The notes: generated from the letters alone by a model not told the origin. Shown: positions 35,991 through 44,484, numbered from the stretch's first letter. The stretch: DNA of 64,000 nucleotides from Phycisphaeraceae bacterium (GCA_028284155.1 JANQSF010000054.1:1-64000); one strand, 5' to 3'. Numbers and translations: made by a program.

Positions 35991-37142
35991 ATGCCCATGC
36001 TAACCGACGCCGAGTTGCGGCGGCAGTTCCCGATCCTCGACCGCATGGCCTTCCTGAACCACGCCGGGGTCGGGCCTTGCAGCGGCCCCGCGGCCGAGGC
36101 GTTAGCGACGTACGGCAGGCAAAGTGCCGAAGCGGCATACATTGGACACGGCTGGTACAAACGCGTGATCGAGGTCAAGCAGGCGGCCGCCCGGCTGATC
36201 AACGCACGCGGGCATCACGAGATCGCATTCGTCGGTAATACGTCGGCCGGCCTGGCGCAGGTCGCGCGTGGACTCGACTGGCGACGTGGTGACGAGGTCG
36301 TCATCACCGGCGTCGAGTACCCCGCCAACCGCTACCCGTGGATCGACCTCGAGCGGTTCGGCGTGCGCGTCCGCGAGGTCGAGCAGGAAAGTGACGGCCG
36401 CATCCACGTCGAAGACGTGATCAACGAGATCCGCGACCGCACGCGCGTCGTTTCGATCTCACACGTGCAGTGGGCGTCCGGGCACCGCATCGACCTCAAG
36501 GCGATCAGTGACGAGGCGCACGCGGCTGGCGCGTACCTGTGTGTCGACGCGATCCAGTCGGTCGGCGTCCTGCCTGTCGACGTGCAGGCGATGGGGATCG
36601 ACTTCCTCGCGGCCGACGGTCACAAGTGGCTGGTCGCGCCGGAGGGCTGCGGCATTTTCTATTGCCACGAAGACCACGCGCAAAACCTGCACCCCGCGAC
36701 GGTCGGCTGGATGAACATGGTCGACGCCACCAACTGGGGTGACTATCGGTTCGAGTTTCAGTCCGACGCGCGGCGGTTCGAACCGGGTAGCTACAACCTG
36801 CCGGGCATCTTCGCGCTGGGGGCGAGTATCGACCTGTTGTTGGAAGTCGGCATCGACGCGGTGTGGGAGCGGGTCGAAGCACTTACCAGCCGACTGTGCG
36901 ACGGGCTGGCGTCCAAGGGCTACCGCGTCTTCAGCCCGCGCGACGACCCGAATGAACGCAGCGGCATTGTCGTGTTTGAGCCGCCCTCAAGCGTGACAGT
37001 GCCGCTGACCAAGATCGTGACCGACCTGCAAACGCAGGGCATAGTGATCGTGATCCGCGAAGGTCGGCTGCGGGCGAGTCCGCACTTCTACAACAGCGAG
37101 TCGCAGATCGACGTGTTGGTTGAGGCGCTGCCAGAGGGGTGA
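35991..37142 (+). CDS. class V aminotransferase / cysteine desulfurase-like enzyme
   Basis: A 383-residue PLP enzyme starting at an ATG with AGGAG eight bases upstream. The fold-type I motifs are clear: FLNHAGVGPCSGPAAEALAT at the N-terminus, SHVQWASGHRIDLKAISDEA, the aspartate region LCVDAIQSVGVLPVDV and the Schiff-base lysine in ADGHKWLVAPEGCG. Members of this group include cysteine desulfurases, isopenicillin-N epimerase-like enzymes and selenocysteine lyases; the exact substrate cannot be told. No SUF or ISC genes are adjacent. The stop codon is immediately followed by a tandem-word repeat arm. Confidence 0.87.
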   Translation: MPMLTDAELRRQFPILDRMAFLNHAGVGPCSGPAAEALATYGRQSAEAAYIGHGWYKRVIEVKQAAARLINARGHHEIAFVGNTSAGLAQVARGLDWRRGDEVVITGVEYPANRYPWIDLERFGVRVREVEQESDGRIHVEDVINEIRDRTRVVSISHVQWASGHRIDLKAISDEAHAAGAYLCVDAIQSVGVLPVDVQAMGIDFLAADGHKWLVAPEGCGIFYCHEDHAQNLHPATVGWMNMVDATNWGDYRFEFQSDARRFEPGSYNLPGIFALGASIDLLLEVGIDAVWERVEALTSRLCDGLASKGYRVFSPRDDPNERSGIVVFEPPSSVTVPLTKIVTDLQTQGIVIVIREGRLRASPHFYNSESQIDVLVEALPEG

Positions 37143-37237
37143 ATTCAAAATGCAAAGTGAAGAAAGACTCGCGCCCGGACGGTCTTCTGTGTCCGGTCAC
37201 AACACTTTTTGCCTTTTGCATTTTGAGTTTTGCATTC
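37141..37237. repeat. tandem-word palindrome (CAAAATGCAAA)
   Basis: The left arm (37141-37162) and right arm (37213-37237) share the inverted core TCAAAATGCAAA. The left arm begins within the TGA stop codon of the aminotransferase gene. The same words build the element at 42290-42395. Confidence 0.8.
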
Positions 37238-37272
37238 CCCCCCACGTTACCGTAAAGTGGGCCGCAACAATA

Positions 37273-37353
37273 AACCCGTGACCGGCGACCGTGCCCCGAT
37301 TGTGGAGTCTGCGTTACGGGAAGTGCAGCACGGCCGCCGGTCTCGGGTTTTTT
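37273..37353 (+). ncRNA. structured hairpin with T tract; terminator or small RNA
   Basis: A long stem of five, seven and six pairs (37273-37277/37345-37349, 37280-37286/37336-37342, 37289-37294/37328-37333) is separated by two symmetrical two-base internal loops. A further CCCG/CGGG pairing lies inside and six T residues end it. This is much larger than an ordinary terminator. It lies between convergent genes. It may simply stop aminotransferase transcription, but the regular internal loops leave open an independent small RNA. It does not match the SRP, 6S or tmRNA signatures I know. Confidence 0.4.
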
Positions 37354-37374
37354 CGTCGTCACTTCCGTCGGGCG

Positions 37375-38265
37375 TCAGCCCCTTGGCGCGACCTTCCAGG
37401 GTTTGACCTCGATCAGCCAGCCGCCCTCTTTGGGCAACTCCGTGCTGAATCGCTTCTTATCAATCGGAGCGTCGAACTGGGCTCGCAGCAGTTTGATCTC
37501 GGATGAACTGCCGTCACCTTCGTTCGTCGTCGCCCGCTGGGGGGTCAAAGTTTCAGCGTCGTACCAGAGGTCGATGCTGACCGGGCCGGCGTTGCGTCCG
37601 GCTCTCTTTGATACGAGTCGCAGGTGGATCTGGTTCTGGGCGGCGGCACCTTTTGCAGCCGGCTTGTCGCCTTCATTGGCGTCTTTCTTTGCCTCGGCAT
37701 CTTTGGCCGGCGGGATGAGCGTCACGTCGAACCGGGCCAGCAGTTTCTGCTTGTCAAACTTCACAGGGATCGGAAACGGCCCCTCGCCCACGGCCAACGG
37801 GTCCTTGTGCCGCTCGGCCGCGTTGGGCGGGACAATCTGTCGTTTGATGATCTGCTTCTTGTCGTCGTGACGTTCGACCAGCCAAACGCCGTCGAAGATC
37901 CAGTGCTGGTCCTTCTTTTCCGCCCGCTTGTTCACAATCAAGTGGGTGAAGTGGATGTGGAACTGCCCCGGCGGGCCGGCCACGTAGTCGATCTTGCCGA
38001 CGCGGACCTGCTTGTCGCCGAGCACGCCCTGATACCGCGTGTAGACCAGGCGAGCTGACAAGGACTTGGTGGCTTTGACGACCGCCTCGATGCGGTCAAG
38101 CAACGCGTCGGTCCCGGGGTCGCCGTGTTTCAGACGCGGCGCTTCCACGCCCGCCGCGACCGCCGGCTTCTCCTGCGCCCATACCAGCGGGGCTGTGAAG
38201 AGCAGCACGGCAACAAACGGCATTGCAAGGCGTGCAGGCCTGGTGTGCGATTGAGCGTCGTTCAT
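37375..38265 (-). CDS. secreted LolA-like outer-membrane lipoprotein carrier homologue
   Basis: A 296-residue exported protein; AAGGA eight bases before the ATG at 38265 and a signal peptide ending PLVWAQ support the start. The mature part follows a LolA/LolB-type pattern: LLDRIEAVVKATKSLSARLV, then GKIDYVAGPPGQFHIHF, FDGVWLVERH and SIDLWYDAETLTPQRATTNE. Such proteins carry lipoproteins or bind lipids in the periplasm; a charged insertion (KDAEAKKDANEGDKPAAKGA) is unusual. No lol operon is adjacent. The role is inferred from fold similarity. Confidence 0.7.
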   Translation of the reverse strand: MNDAQSHTRPARLAMPFVAVLLFTAPLVWAQEKPAVAAGVEAPRLKHGDPGTDALLDRIEAVVKATKSLSARLVYTRYQGVLGDKQVRVGKIDYVAGPPGQFHIHFTHLIVNKRAEKKDQHWIFDGVWLVERHDDKKQIIKRQIVPPNAAERHKDPLAVGEGPFPIPVKFDKQKLLARFDVTLIPPAKDAEAKKDANEGDKPAAKGAAAQNQIHLRLVSKRAGRNAGPVSIDLWYDAETLTPQRATTNEGDGSSSEIKLLRAQFDAPIDKKRFSTELPKEGGWLIEVKPWKVAPRG

Positions 38266-38347
38266 GGTGTGGTCCTTCACGAGGATGGCCGTGTGGAGTC
38301 TAGCGCGTCAGATAGGTCATCGGTTTAATCCCGGCCCTGGGTACACG

Positions 38348-38869
38348 TCAGGTCTGCTCAACGCTGTCCTGCCCGATCAATCGCGCCGCCTCATCGACAG
38401 CCACGCCCTGTCGCTTGATCAGGCTGAATTCGCCCACGGCCGCGAACGCGTTGACGGCAATCGCGACGGCCGCGGCCATCAGATGTACCTCGCCCGGCCA
38501 AAGCCGGTTCATCATCGTCGGGTCGGCCCCCGCGCCGGCGAACATGGCGGCCATCGTCAACACCACCGCCAACATCGAAACCCCAAACGCCCGCCGCTTG
38601 CGGCTTAGCGCCGGCCCCACAAACCGCTCCAGCCCGCAGCCCGCCTTATCCGTCGCCGCCTGCAACCACTTGCTCGTGGCCATGAAGTACGTGAACACGG
38701 TCATGTGCGTCATCGTCGCCAGCAGCCCCGCGCCGATGCCCAGAAGCATGTGCGTGTCGTACACGCCGGTCGCCTCACCGGACGCGTCGACCGCGAACCA
38801 GCCGAAGCCGAACGCCGTGCACAGCACGACCAGATTGGCGGCCGTCAGGCCGAGGAAAAGGGGGATCAT
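38348..38869 (-). CDS. four-helix membrane protein of unknown function
   Basis: A 173-residue protein with about four membrane helices (LFLGLTAANLVVLCTAFGFG, MLLGIGAGLLATMTHMTVFT, a third beginning VSMLAVVLTMAAM, and MAAAVAIAVNAFAAVG). The loop ALSRKRRAFG is encoded by a copy of the CTAAGCCGCAAG repeat, read in frame. The start codon is directly flanked by a tandem-word palindrome, leaving no normal leader. I do not recognise a family. It is the next gene after the GH2-like fragment and may share its transcript. Confidence 0.75.
   Translation of the reverse strand: MIPLFLGLTAANLVVLCTAFGFGWFAVDASGEATGVYDTHMLLGIGAGLLATMTHMTVFTYFMATSKWLQAATDKAGCGLERFVGPALSRKRRAFGVSMLAVVLTMAAMFAGAGADPTMMNRLWPGEVHLMAAAVAIAVNAFAAVGEFSLIKRQGVAVDEAARLIGQDSVEQT
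38592..38612. repeat. short palindromic repeat (CTAAGCCGCAAG family), in coding sequence
   Basis: CGCCGCTTGCGGCTTAGCGC on the plus strand, read in frame by the membrane protein gene as ALSRKRR in a cytoplasmic loop. Confidence 0.75.
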
Positions 38870-38999
38870 GGCATTGCCGATTGACGTTTTGCGATTGCCG
38901 AACGAGTTCGCGCAAGGCGGCGCAATGACACTTTACGCGCCGCGGGTGACGCCCGGCCCTCACTTCAATCGCAAATCAGCCATCGACGATCGGCAATGG
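38870..38999. repeat. tandem-word palindrome (ATTGCCGAT / TTTGCGATTG)
   Basis: The left arm (38870-38898) and right arm (38966-38999) are imperfect inverted copies sharing CATTGCCGAT and TTTGCGATTG. The element fills the space between a start codon (38867-38869) and the TGA stop of the next gene (39000-39002) exactly, touching both. Confidence 0.85.
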
Positions 39000-39770
39000 T
39001 CAAGCGGCCGGCAGCTCGCGAAAGATCTGCCGCGACGGGTCGAGACTGCTGAGGCAGTAAGCGAGCCGTTCGCGGATGCCGCCCAGATGCCCCACGTACC
39101 ACCCAGCCAGCGACGGGTGACGCGCCAACCGGTCGACCTCGTCGGCGATGTCGTGCTCGAACCGGCCTTCGGGGTGGATCGGCACGGTCTGCACGATCAG
39201 CAGGCCGGCGCGGTCGGCCGCGTCGTACAGCACGTCCGGCCCCCAATGGCCGCGGATGAGCACCAGCGCGTCGCCTCCGATCGGCAGTAGGCCGCGCTCG
39301 TCTTTTGCGTCGATCGACGTGACGCGCTCGATCGGGCATTCTCGGCCGTTGACCATGAGTGTGCGCTCGTCACGTTGCACCGTGCGTCGGACGGAGGCCA
39401 GCCCGATCGTCGCGCAGCGCTCGCCGAGAAATCGACCATCGACGATGACACGCACCTTCACGTCATAGAGCGCCTGCTCACCCATGCTCGCCGGCCACCA
39501 GAGCTTCGGCCGAACCAGGTCGAACCGCACGGTCGCCGCGTCGCCGTGTCGCTTGAGCGGCAAACGGTCTTCGTCGTGAAACCCGTCGACCGAGTCGACC
39601 TCGACAATGGCTTCGAGCTTGCGCGGCGCGTGGCGGGACTTGTCCGGCGGCAGCGGCTGATCGAACGCCAGATGGACTTCGATCACCGCCTGGTCTTCAT
39701 CGACGTAACGCACCAAAGGGCGTACCGCGTTGAGTCGGATCGGTTGAGTCGTCGTGGCTTTCGCACGCAT
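39000..39770 (-). CDS. GH2-like protein, immunoglobulin-like and partial barrel domains
   Basis: A 256-residue protein; AAAGGCGG upstream supports the ATG at 39770. The sequence RPKLWWPASMGEQALYDVKV and the return FLGERCATIGLASVRR are characteristic of the second beta-sandwich of glycoside hydrolase family 2. The next segment (MVNGRECPIERVTSIDAKDE) resembles the start of its TIM barrel. Family enzymes usually have 600-1000 residues, so this is a truncated or minimal version lacking both catalytic glutamates as far as I can see. There is no signal peptide. A repeat element touches the stop codon, so insertion-linked truncation is possible. Confidence 0.6.
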   Translation of the reverse strand: MRAKATTTQPIRLNAVRPLVRYVDEDQAVIEVHLAFDQPLPPDKSRHAPRKLEAIVEVDSVDGFHDEDRLPLKRHGDAATVRFDLVRPKLWWPASMGEQALYDVKVRVIVDGRFLGERCATIGLASVRRTVQRDERTLMVNGRECPIERVTSIDAKDERGLLPIGGDALVLIRGHWGPDVLYDAADRAGLLIVQTVPIHPEGRFEHDIADEVDRLARHPSLAGWYVGHLGGIRERLAYCLSSLDPSRQIFRELPAA

Positions 39771-40154
39771 GTCACGCCGCCTTTCCGAAGGGGTGGCCGC
39801 AGGGGCCAACCGGTTGAGCCGCGCTGCCGCTATCTCAAGGATAACATCGGCCACAGTCGCGGGCGGGGCATGAGTATTACGTAGCAAGTCACGCCACGGT
39901 GCGTCGTGCAGCCTGTGCAGAAAACAACGGCGGTCGTGTGAATCTGCGGGAACTGGGCAAGGCGGGGCGGGTCCCGTTCACACTGCAACAGCCGCCTTCG
40001 CATGACATAGGTCGAACTCACGCGGATTCTCTCACTCAGTATCTCCACATTCCTCATCACCGCGACGTTCCGTGGCGATCTTGGCGACGTTGCAACTTCG
40101 GCGCGCGCTACTCTGCGTCGTGGTTAGTGATCTACGTTGCATCGGGGACACATC

Positions 40155-40880
40155 ATGCTGATTCCCTATTCCGTCGACGTGCCGATGGAACGTTGGCCGA
40201 TTGCCAACCTGGCCGTCATCTCCATTACGATTGCCGTGTCGATTTGGGTGTTCGACAAGCCACCAGAAACAGTAAGCGACTTGGATGCCTTGATCGCGCT
40301 GCACGGATGGGAGACTCAGCCCGATTACTCAAAGACTTCGTTCGTATTGGCACGTGAGGGGACGCACTTCAAGCAGTGGTTCGGCCATATGTTGGCGCAC
40401 GGCGACTTTGGACATCTGTTGGGCAACATGTTCTTCTTGTTCGTTTTCGGCAACGCCGTCAACGTCAAGCTCGGAAACGTCGTGTACCCGATCTTCTACG
40501 TCATTGCGGGGCTGATGGCCGCCGTCTCCTGGAAGTTGTTTGGGGACGGGGCGGCGGCGGTCGGCGCTTCGGGGGCAATCTGTGGCGTCACCGGCGCATT
40601 CCTTATCCTGTTTCCGCTGAATGACACGCGGGTGGCCTATTTCACGATCTGGCGTTGGGGCGTTGTTACGGTTTCGTCAATGTGGGTCCTGCTGCTTTAC
40701 CTCGCCTATGACATCTATGGCATGATCAGCGGTGCGCCGCGTGTGGCGTTCGTCGCTCACATTGGCGGGACCGTGACCGGGGTGACTTTGGCAACAGCAT
40801 TCGTACTGAAAGGCTTTATCCAGTCCGAGAGCTACGAAAAGAACATGCTTGAGTTGTTCGGGTGGCGAGGCCGAGGCTGA
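40155..40880 (+). CDS. rhomboid-family intramembrane serine protease
   Basis: A 241-residue protein with about six or seven membrane segments. The N-terminal helix is followed by FGHMLAHGDFGHLLGNMFFL, which contains the conserved His-Asn face. The catalytic serine lies in AAVGASGAICGVTGAF and the catalytic histidine in VAFVAHIGGTVTG. It cleaves transmembrane segments of substrate proteins inside the membrane. The ATG at 40155 is preferred over one at 40137. It is convergent with sdhB, with 19 bases between stops. Confidence 0.92.
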   Translation: MLIPYSVDVPMERWPIANLAVISITIAVSIWVFDKPPETVSDLDALIALHGWETQPDYSKTSFVLAREGTHFKQWFGHMLAHGDFGHLLGNMFFLFVFGNAVNVKLGNVVYPIFYVIAGLMAAVSWKLFGDGAAAVGASGAICGVTGAFLILFPLNDTRVAYFTIWRWGVVTVSSMWVLLLYLAYDIYGMISGAPRVAFVAHIGGTVTGVTLATAFVLKGFIQSESYEKNMLELFGWRGRG

Positions 40881-40899
40881 CATACGGCGTGTGCGAACG

Positions 40900-41709
40900 C
40901 TACTTCCCAGTAAAAAACGACTTGATCGCGTGCACCGTCGTCTGCCGACCCACCGATGCGATCGCTTCGGTCAGCGGCAGTTCCTTGGGGCAAACCTTGA
41001 CGCAGTTCTGCGCGTTGCCGCAGTCGGCGATGCCGCCGGGCGCTTCCATCGCTTCGAGTCGGTCGTCTTTCAACTCGGCGCCGGTCTCGTGCATGTTGAA
41101 GTACAACGCCTGCCCGATGACCTGCGCACCGACGAAGTCGTTATCGAACGTGAACTGCGGGCAAGCTTCAAGACAGCAGCCACAGGTCATGCAGCGCGAC
41201 AGCGCGTAACGCATGTCCTGGCTCGCCTGGTCTTCCTTCGGCCCGCTGCCCAGGCTGGTCGTGCCGTCGATCGGCACCCAGCCCTTGATGGCTTTCAGGT
41301 TGTTGAACATCCGCGACCGGTCAACGAACAGGTCACGCAAGACGGGGAACTTGCTCATCGGCTCGAGCACGATCGGCTCGTCGGTTGTGCCCGTGCCGTC
41401 CGACACCAGTTCGTGCAACAGCGTCGAGCAGCTCTGCCGGGCGACGCCGTTGATCACCATCGTGCACGCGCCGCACACCTCTTCGAGGCAGTTGCAGTCC
41501 CACGCGACCGGCGCGACGCGTCGACCGTCAGCCGTGACCGGCTTCGACGCGATCTGTTGCAGGCAGGAGATAATGTTCGCGTTGGCGACGAACGGCACAT
41601 CGAACGGCTGCCAGTACGGGTCGGTATCCGGTCTGTCCTGCCGCTTGACCTTGATCCGCACGGTCGAGGGCGTCTTGGTTGAAGATGTTGTCGATTGCGA
41701 TGCGTTCAT
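40900..41709 (-). CDS. sdhB: succinate dehydrogenase / fumarate reductase iron-sulfur subunit
   Basis: A 269-residue electron-transfer subunit. The [2Fe-2S] ligands lie in DCNCLEEVCGACTM with a further Cys in ARQSC; the [4Fe-4S] and [3Fe-4S] ligands lie in CMTCGCCLEACP and CGNAQNCVKVCPKELPL. It passes electrons from SdhA to the quinone in the cytochrome b subunit at the cytoplasmic membrane. AGGG upstream supports the ATG at 41709; another at 41733 is possible. In most genomes sdhB directly follows sdhA. Here a small membrane-protein gene and a repeat element lie between them. Confidence 0.95.
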   Translation of the reverse strand: MNASQSTTSSTKTPSTVRIKVKRQDRPDTDPYWQPFDVPFVANANIISCLQQIASKPVTADGRRVAPVAWDCNCLEEVCGACTMVINGVARQSCSTLLHELVSDGTGTTDEPIVLEPMSKFPVLRDLFVDRSRMFNNLKAIKGWVPIDGTTSLGSGPKEDQASQDMRYALSRCMTCGCCLEACPQFTFDNDFVGAQVIGQALYFNMHETGAELKDDRLEAMEAPGGIADCGNAQNCVKVCPKELPLTEAIASVGRQTTVHAIKSFFTGK

Positions 41710-41785
41710 AACGGGCCCTATCGGTTGGATCACATCTTAGCCATTCACCGTGACATGTCGGGTCGGTTTTAGCCCATCCTGATCG

Positions 41786-41808
41786 CGTCGCAGACGACGT
41801 GGCTAAAT
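41786..41808. repeat. half-copy of the TTTAGCCGCGTCGC repeat family
   Basis: GCGTCGCAGACGACGTGGCTAAAT resembles one arm of the elements at 14244 and 35818, with changes. It covers the end of the small membrane-protein gene and the gap before sdhB. Confidence 0.45.
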
Positions 41809-42261
41809 CGGTGCGGGCGGCCAATCGACCTCGAACGGCAGGTCGGTCCGCTGTCGCGCCCAGCCGAGAAACGTCCGCGCCTCGGATTCATCAGCCAGGA
41901 ATGCCGCGTCCAACTCGGCGACGACGACGCCTTCGGCGTCATACAAGGTCAGAATCGGCTCCGGGGTGTTCCGCCATTGAGCGCGGGCGACCTGCGTCAC
42001 ATCGATCACGCGACGATCACCCGGCGATTCGATGATCAACCGGCCCGGCTCGACTGCCAACTGCCGCCCACGCGACCGCCTCACGTCCGCTACGACCGAC
42101 GCGATGGTGACCCACGCCGTCACGACCATCAGCCCGCCGGCCACGAAACGCATGGCCACACTCGACCACTGGATGACCATCCACCCGGCGAAAATCGACG
42201 CGAACAGCAGGCCGCCGATGGTTTTGTTCCATTGGTAGCGGGCCATCCGATTGGGAGGCAT
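41803..42261 (-). CDS. small two-helix membrane protein between sdhA and sdhB
   Basis: A 152-residue protein with two close membrane helices (TIGGLLFASIFAGWMVIQWS and MRFVAGGLMVVTAWVTIASV). A soluble C-terminal domain follows (LAVEPGRLIIESPGDRRVID), resembling PH-like or DUF-type membrane proteins. No clear ribosome binding site; ATGs at 42261 and 42246 are both possible. It interrupts the sdh locus in the same orientation, so it may be cotranscribed, but nothing links it to the respiratory complex. A tandem-word palindrome lies immediately upstream. Confidence 0.7.
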   Translation of the reverse strand: MPPNRMARYQWNKTIGGLLFASIFAGWMVIQWSSVAMRFVAGGLMVVTAWVTIASVVADVRRSRGRQLAVEPGRLIIESPGDRRVIDVTQVARAQWRNTPEPILTLYDAEGVVVAELDAAFLADESEARTFLGWARQRTDLPFEVDWPPAPI

Positions 42262-42289
42262 CCAGAGGTTGCGTTCGTTCGTTGTGGTC

Positions 42290-42395
42290 GAATTCAAGAT
42301 GCAAAATGCAAATTGAAGAATGACTTGATGCTGAGGCGTCAACTAGAGCCCCGGTACAAAACCATTTTGCGTTTTGCATTTTGCATTTTGCATTC
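42290..42395. repeat. tandem-word palindrome (GCAAAATGCAAAATGC)
   Basis: Left arm at 42290-42318 and right arm at 42365-42395, built of repeated CAAAATG / TTTTGCAT words in inverted order, with a 46-base spacer. It ends three bases from the TGA stop codon of sdhA. Confidence 0.85.
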
Positions 42396-42398
42396 TCA

Positions 42399-44471
42399 TC
42401 ACCTCGCCGACGACTTCTTTCGACGAGTACTCTTCTTCTTGCTCGACTTCTTCCTAGCGACCTTCTTTGCCGCCTTTTTCTTCGCGGCCTTCTTCTTGCC
42501 GCCCTGCTCGTCATCCGTCTCCTTCTTGCCGTACGAACGGATGCGCGGCTGAACCAATGGGGTCGGCACGTCTTCCCACATGACCGTGTGCTCGTCCGCC
42601 TCCGGGTCGTATTCGGTCACGGCCGTGGCCAGGAAACTGGCGTCGTCGCGGTCGGGGTAGTCCAGGTGGTAGTGGCAGCCGCGCGACTCCTTCCGCTCGA
42701 TGCCGGCCAGCAGCATCGCCTCGGCGTACAGGATCATGTCCCACAACGCACGGGCGAAGCTCAGATTCTGGTTCGTCCACAGGCCCGTGTCGGTCAGGCG
42801 GACCCGGCTGTACTGCTCCTTGATGTCGCGCACCTGCTCCAGCGCATCGATCATGCCCTGCTCGGTGCGGACGACCGTACACGCGTCGGTCATCACCTCG
42901 CCCAGATGCCGGTGCAGCTCGTACGGATTGACCTCGCCCTGGTTCTGCACCAGGTGGTCGATCTTCGCCTGCTCGTCTGCGACCGCCGCGTTGAACACGT
43001 CGGCCGCCATGTCGGCCGCGTGATTCGTCACCACATTCTTGACGTAGTTCACCACACTCAGGCCGCAATAAAGCCCGTCAAAAATGCAGCTCAGCAGCGC
43101 GTTCGCGCCAAGCCGGGTCGCGCCGTGGTACTGGTAATTGACCTCGCCAAAAGCGTACAGGCCCTTGATGTTGGTCATCATGTTCCACGGCGAGCCGTTG
43201 ACCATGCCGGGGTGTGGCCCCTTGCTCGGGTCGCTTTCCTTGGTCTCGCGTGGCGGGACGATGTCGGTCAGGAACTTCGGCTGGTCGTAGTCGCTCTCGT
43301 AGACGGTGTACAGCCCGCCCATCGAGTAGTGCACAGCCGGGAAGATCTTCATCGGCACGTGACGCGGGTCGTCGCCGGTGAACTTCTCGTAGATCTCGAG
43401 GATGGCGGCGAGTTTTTCCTTCGTGTCGGCCGGCAGGTGCGTGATATCGAGATAGGCCATCCGCCCGCCACCCACGCCGAAACCCTTCTGCACGGCGAAG
43501 AAGATGCCCCGCGTCGCGACGTCGCGCGAGACGAGATTGCCGTGTCGCGGCGTCGGGCCGTAGTTGGGGTACGCCTCTTCGAGGATGTAGTAACGCTCGT
43601 GCTCGGGGATGTCGTTGGGGTGTCGCCCGGCGTCGGGGTGCGGCTTCCACTCGCCCGATTCGTCCTTAACGGCCGGCACCCAGACACGCCCGCCTTCGCC
43701 GCGCGCCGACTCGGACATGAGGCGGCACTTGTCCTCACCGGGGATCGCGGTCGGGTGGACCTGGATCATTTCCGGGTTGCCCAGCCAGGCGCCGGCCTGG
43801 TAACAGCGTGCCGCGGCCGCGCCCGTGCAGATAACGCTCATCGTCGTCTTGCCGAACACGACACCGTTGCCGCCCGTGGCGATGACGACCGCGTCAGCCC
43901 GAAACGCCTTGACCTCCATCGTCCGCATGTCCTGCGCGACGATGCCCTTGCACTCGCCGTCTTCGTCGAGGACAGGCCAAAGGAATTCCCAGAATTCGTA
44001 CTTGTTGACCTTGCCCGCCGCTTCGTACCGGCGGGTCTGTTCGTCCAGCGCGTAGAGCAGTTGCTGCCCGGTCGACGCGCCGGCGAAGTGCGTCCTGCGG
44101 AAAACGCTGCCACCGAAATATCGGCGGTCGAGGAAGCCCTCAGCCGTGCGGTTAAATGGCACGCCCATTCGGTCCATCAGGTCGATGACCTTGGGCGCCC
44201 AGTAGGCCATCTCATAAACGGGCGGCTGATGGTTGATGAAGTCGCCGCCCAGCAGTGTCTCGTCGAAGTGATTCCACTCCGAGAAGCCTTCCTGCTTGAC
44301 CGGCTCGGTCGCCGCGTTGATCCCGCCCTGCGCGCAGACGCTGTGCGACCGCTTGACCGGGACCATCGAGAACAGGTCGACCGGCGTGCCGGCCTCGGCG
44401 ATGCGCACCGCCGCCGCAAGGCCGGCCAGGCCTCCACCGACGACAATCACTCGCGGTTGTTCACTCGCCAT
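42399..44471 (-). CDS. sdhA: succinate dehydrogenase / fumarate reductase flavoprotein subunit
   Basis: A 690-residue flavoprotein that oxidises succinate. The ATG at 44471 begins directly before the FAD-binding VIVVGGGLAGLAAAVRIAEA. The FAD-attaching histidine lies in KRSHSVCAQGGINAAT and active-site residues in HPTAIPGEDKC and MSESARGEGGRVWVP. The C-terminus carries an unusual tail of about 40 residues made mostly of Lys, Arg, Ala and Ser (KKKAAKKKAAKKVARKKSSK and more), like histone H1-type tails. It is separated from sdhB by a small membrane-protein gene and a repeat element. Confidence 0.95.
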   Translation of the reverse strand: MASEQPRVIVVGGGLAGLAAAVRIAEAGTPVDLFSMVPVKRSHSVCAQGGINAATEPVKQEGFSEWNHFDETLLGGDFINHQPPVYEMAYWAPKVIDLMDRMGVPFNRTAEGFLDRRYFGGSVFRRTHFAGASTGQQLLYALDEQTRRYEAAGKVNKYEFWEFLWPVLDEDGECKGIVAQDMRTMEVKAFRADAVVIATGGNGVVFGKTTMSVICTGAAAARCYQAGAWLGNPEMIQVHPTAIPGEDKCRLMSESARGEGGRVWVPAVKDESGEWKPHPDAGRHPNDIPEHERYYILEEAYPNYGPTPRHGNLVSRDVATRGIFFAVQKGFGVGGGRMAYLDITHLPADTKEKLAAILEIYEKFTGDDPRHVPMKIFPAVHYSMGGLYTVYESDYDQPKFLTDIVPPRETKESDPSKGPHPGMVNGSPWNMMTNIKGLYAFGEVNYQYHGATRLGANALLSCIFDGLYCGLSVVNYVKNVVTNHAADMAADVFNAAVADEQAKIDHLVQNQGEVNPYELHRHLGEVMTDACTVVRTEQGMIDALEQVRDIKEQYSRVRLTDTGLWTNQNLSFARALWDMILYAEAMLLAGIERKESRGCHYHLDYPDRDDASFLATAVTEYDPEADEHTVMWEDVPTPLVQPRIRSYGKKETDDEQGGKKKAAKKKAAKKVARKKSSKKKSTRRKKSSAR

Positions 44472-44484
44472 GCGTTTCGTCTCT

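Noticed and set aside
37273-37353. SRP (4.5S) RNA
   Set aside because: The sequence around GGGAAGTGCAGCAC loosely recalls the SRP loop, but the conserved GTCAGG...GGAAGGAAGCAGCC arrangement is missing.
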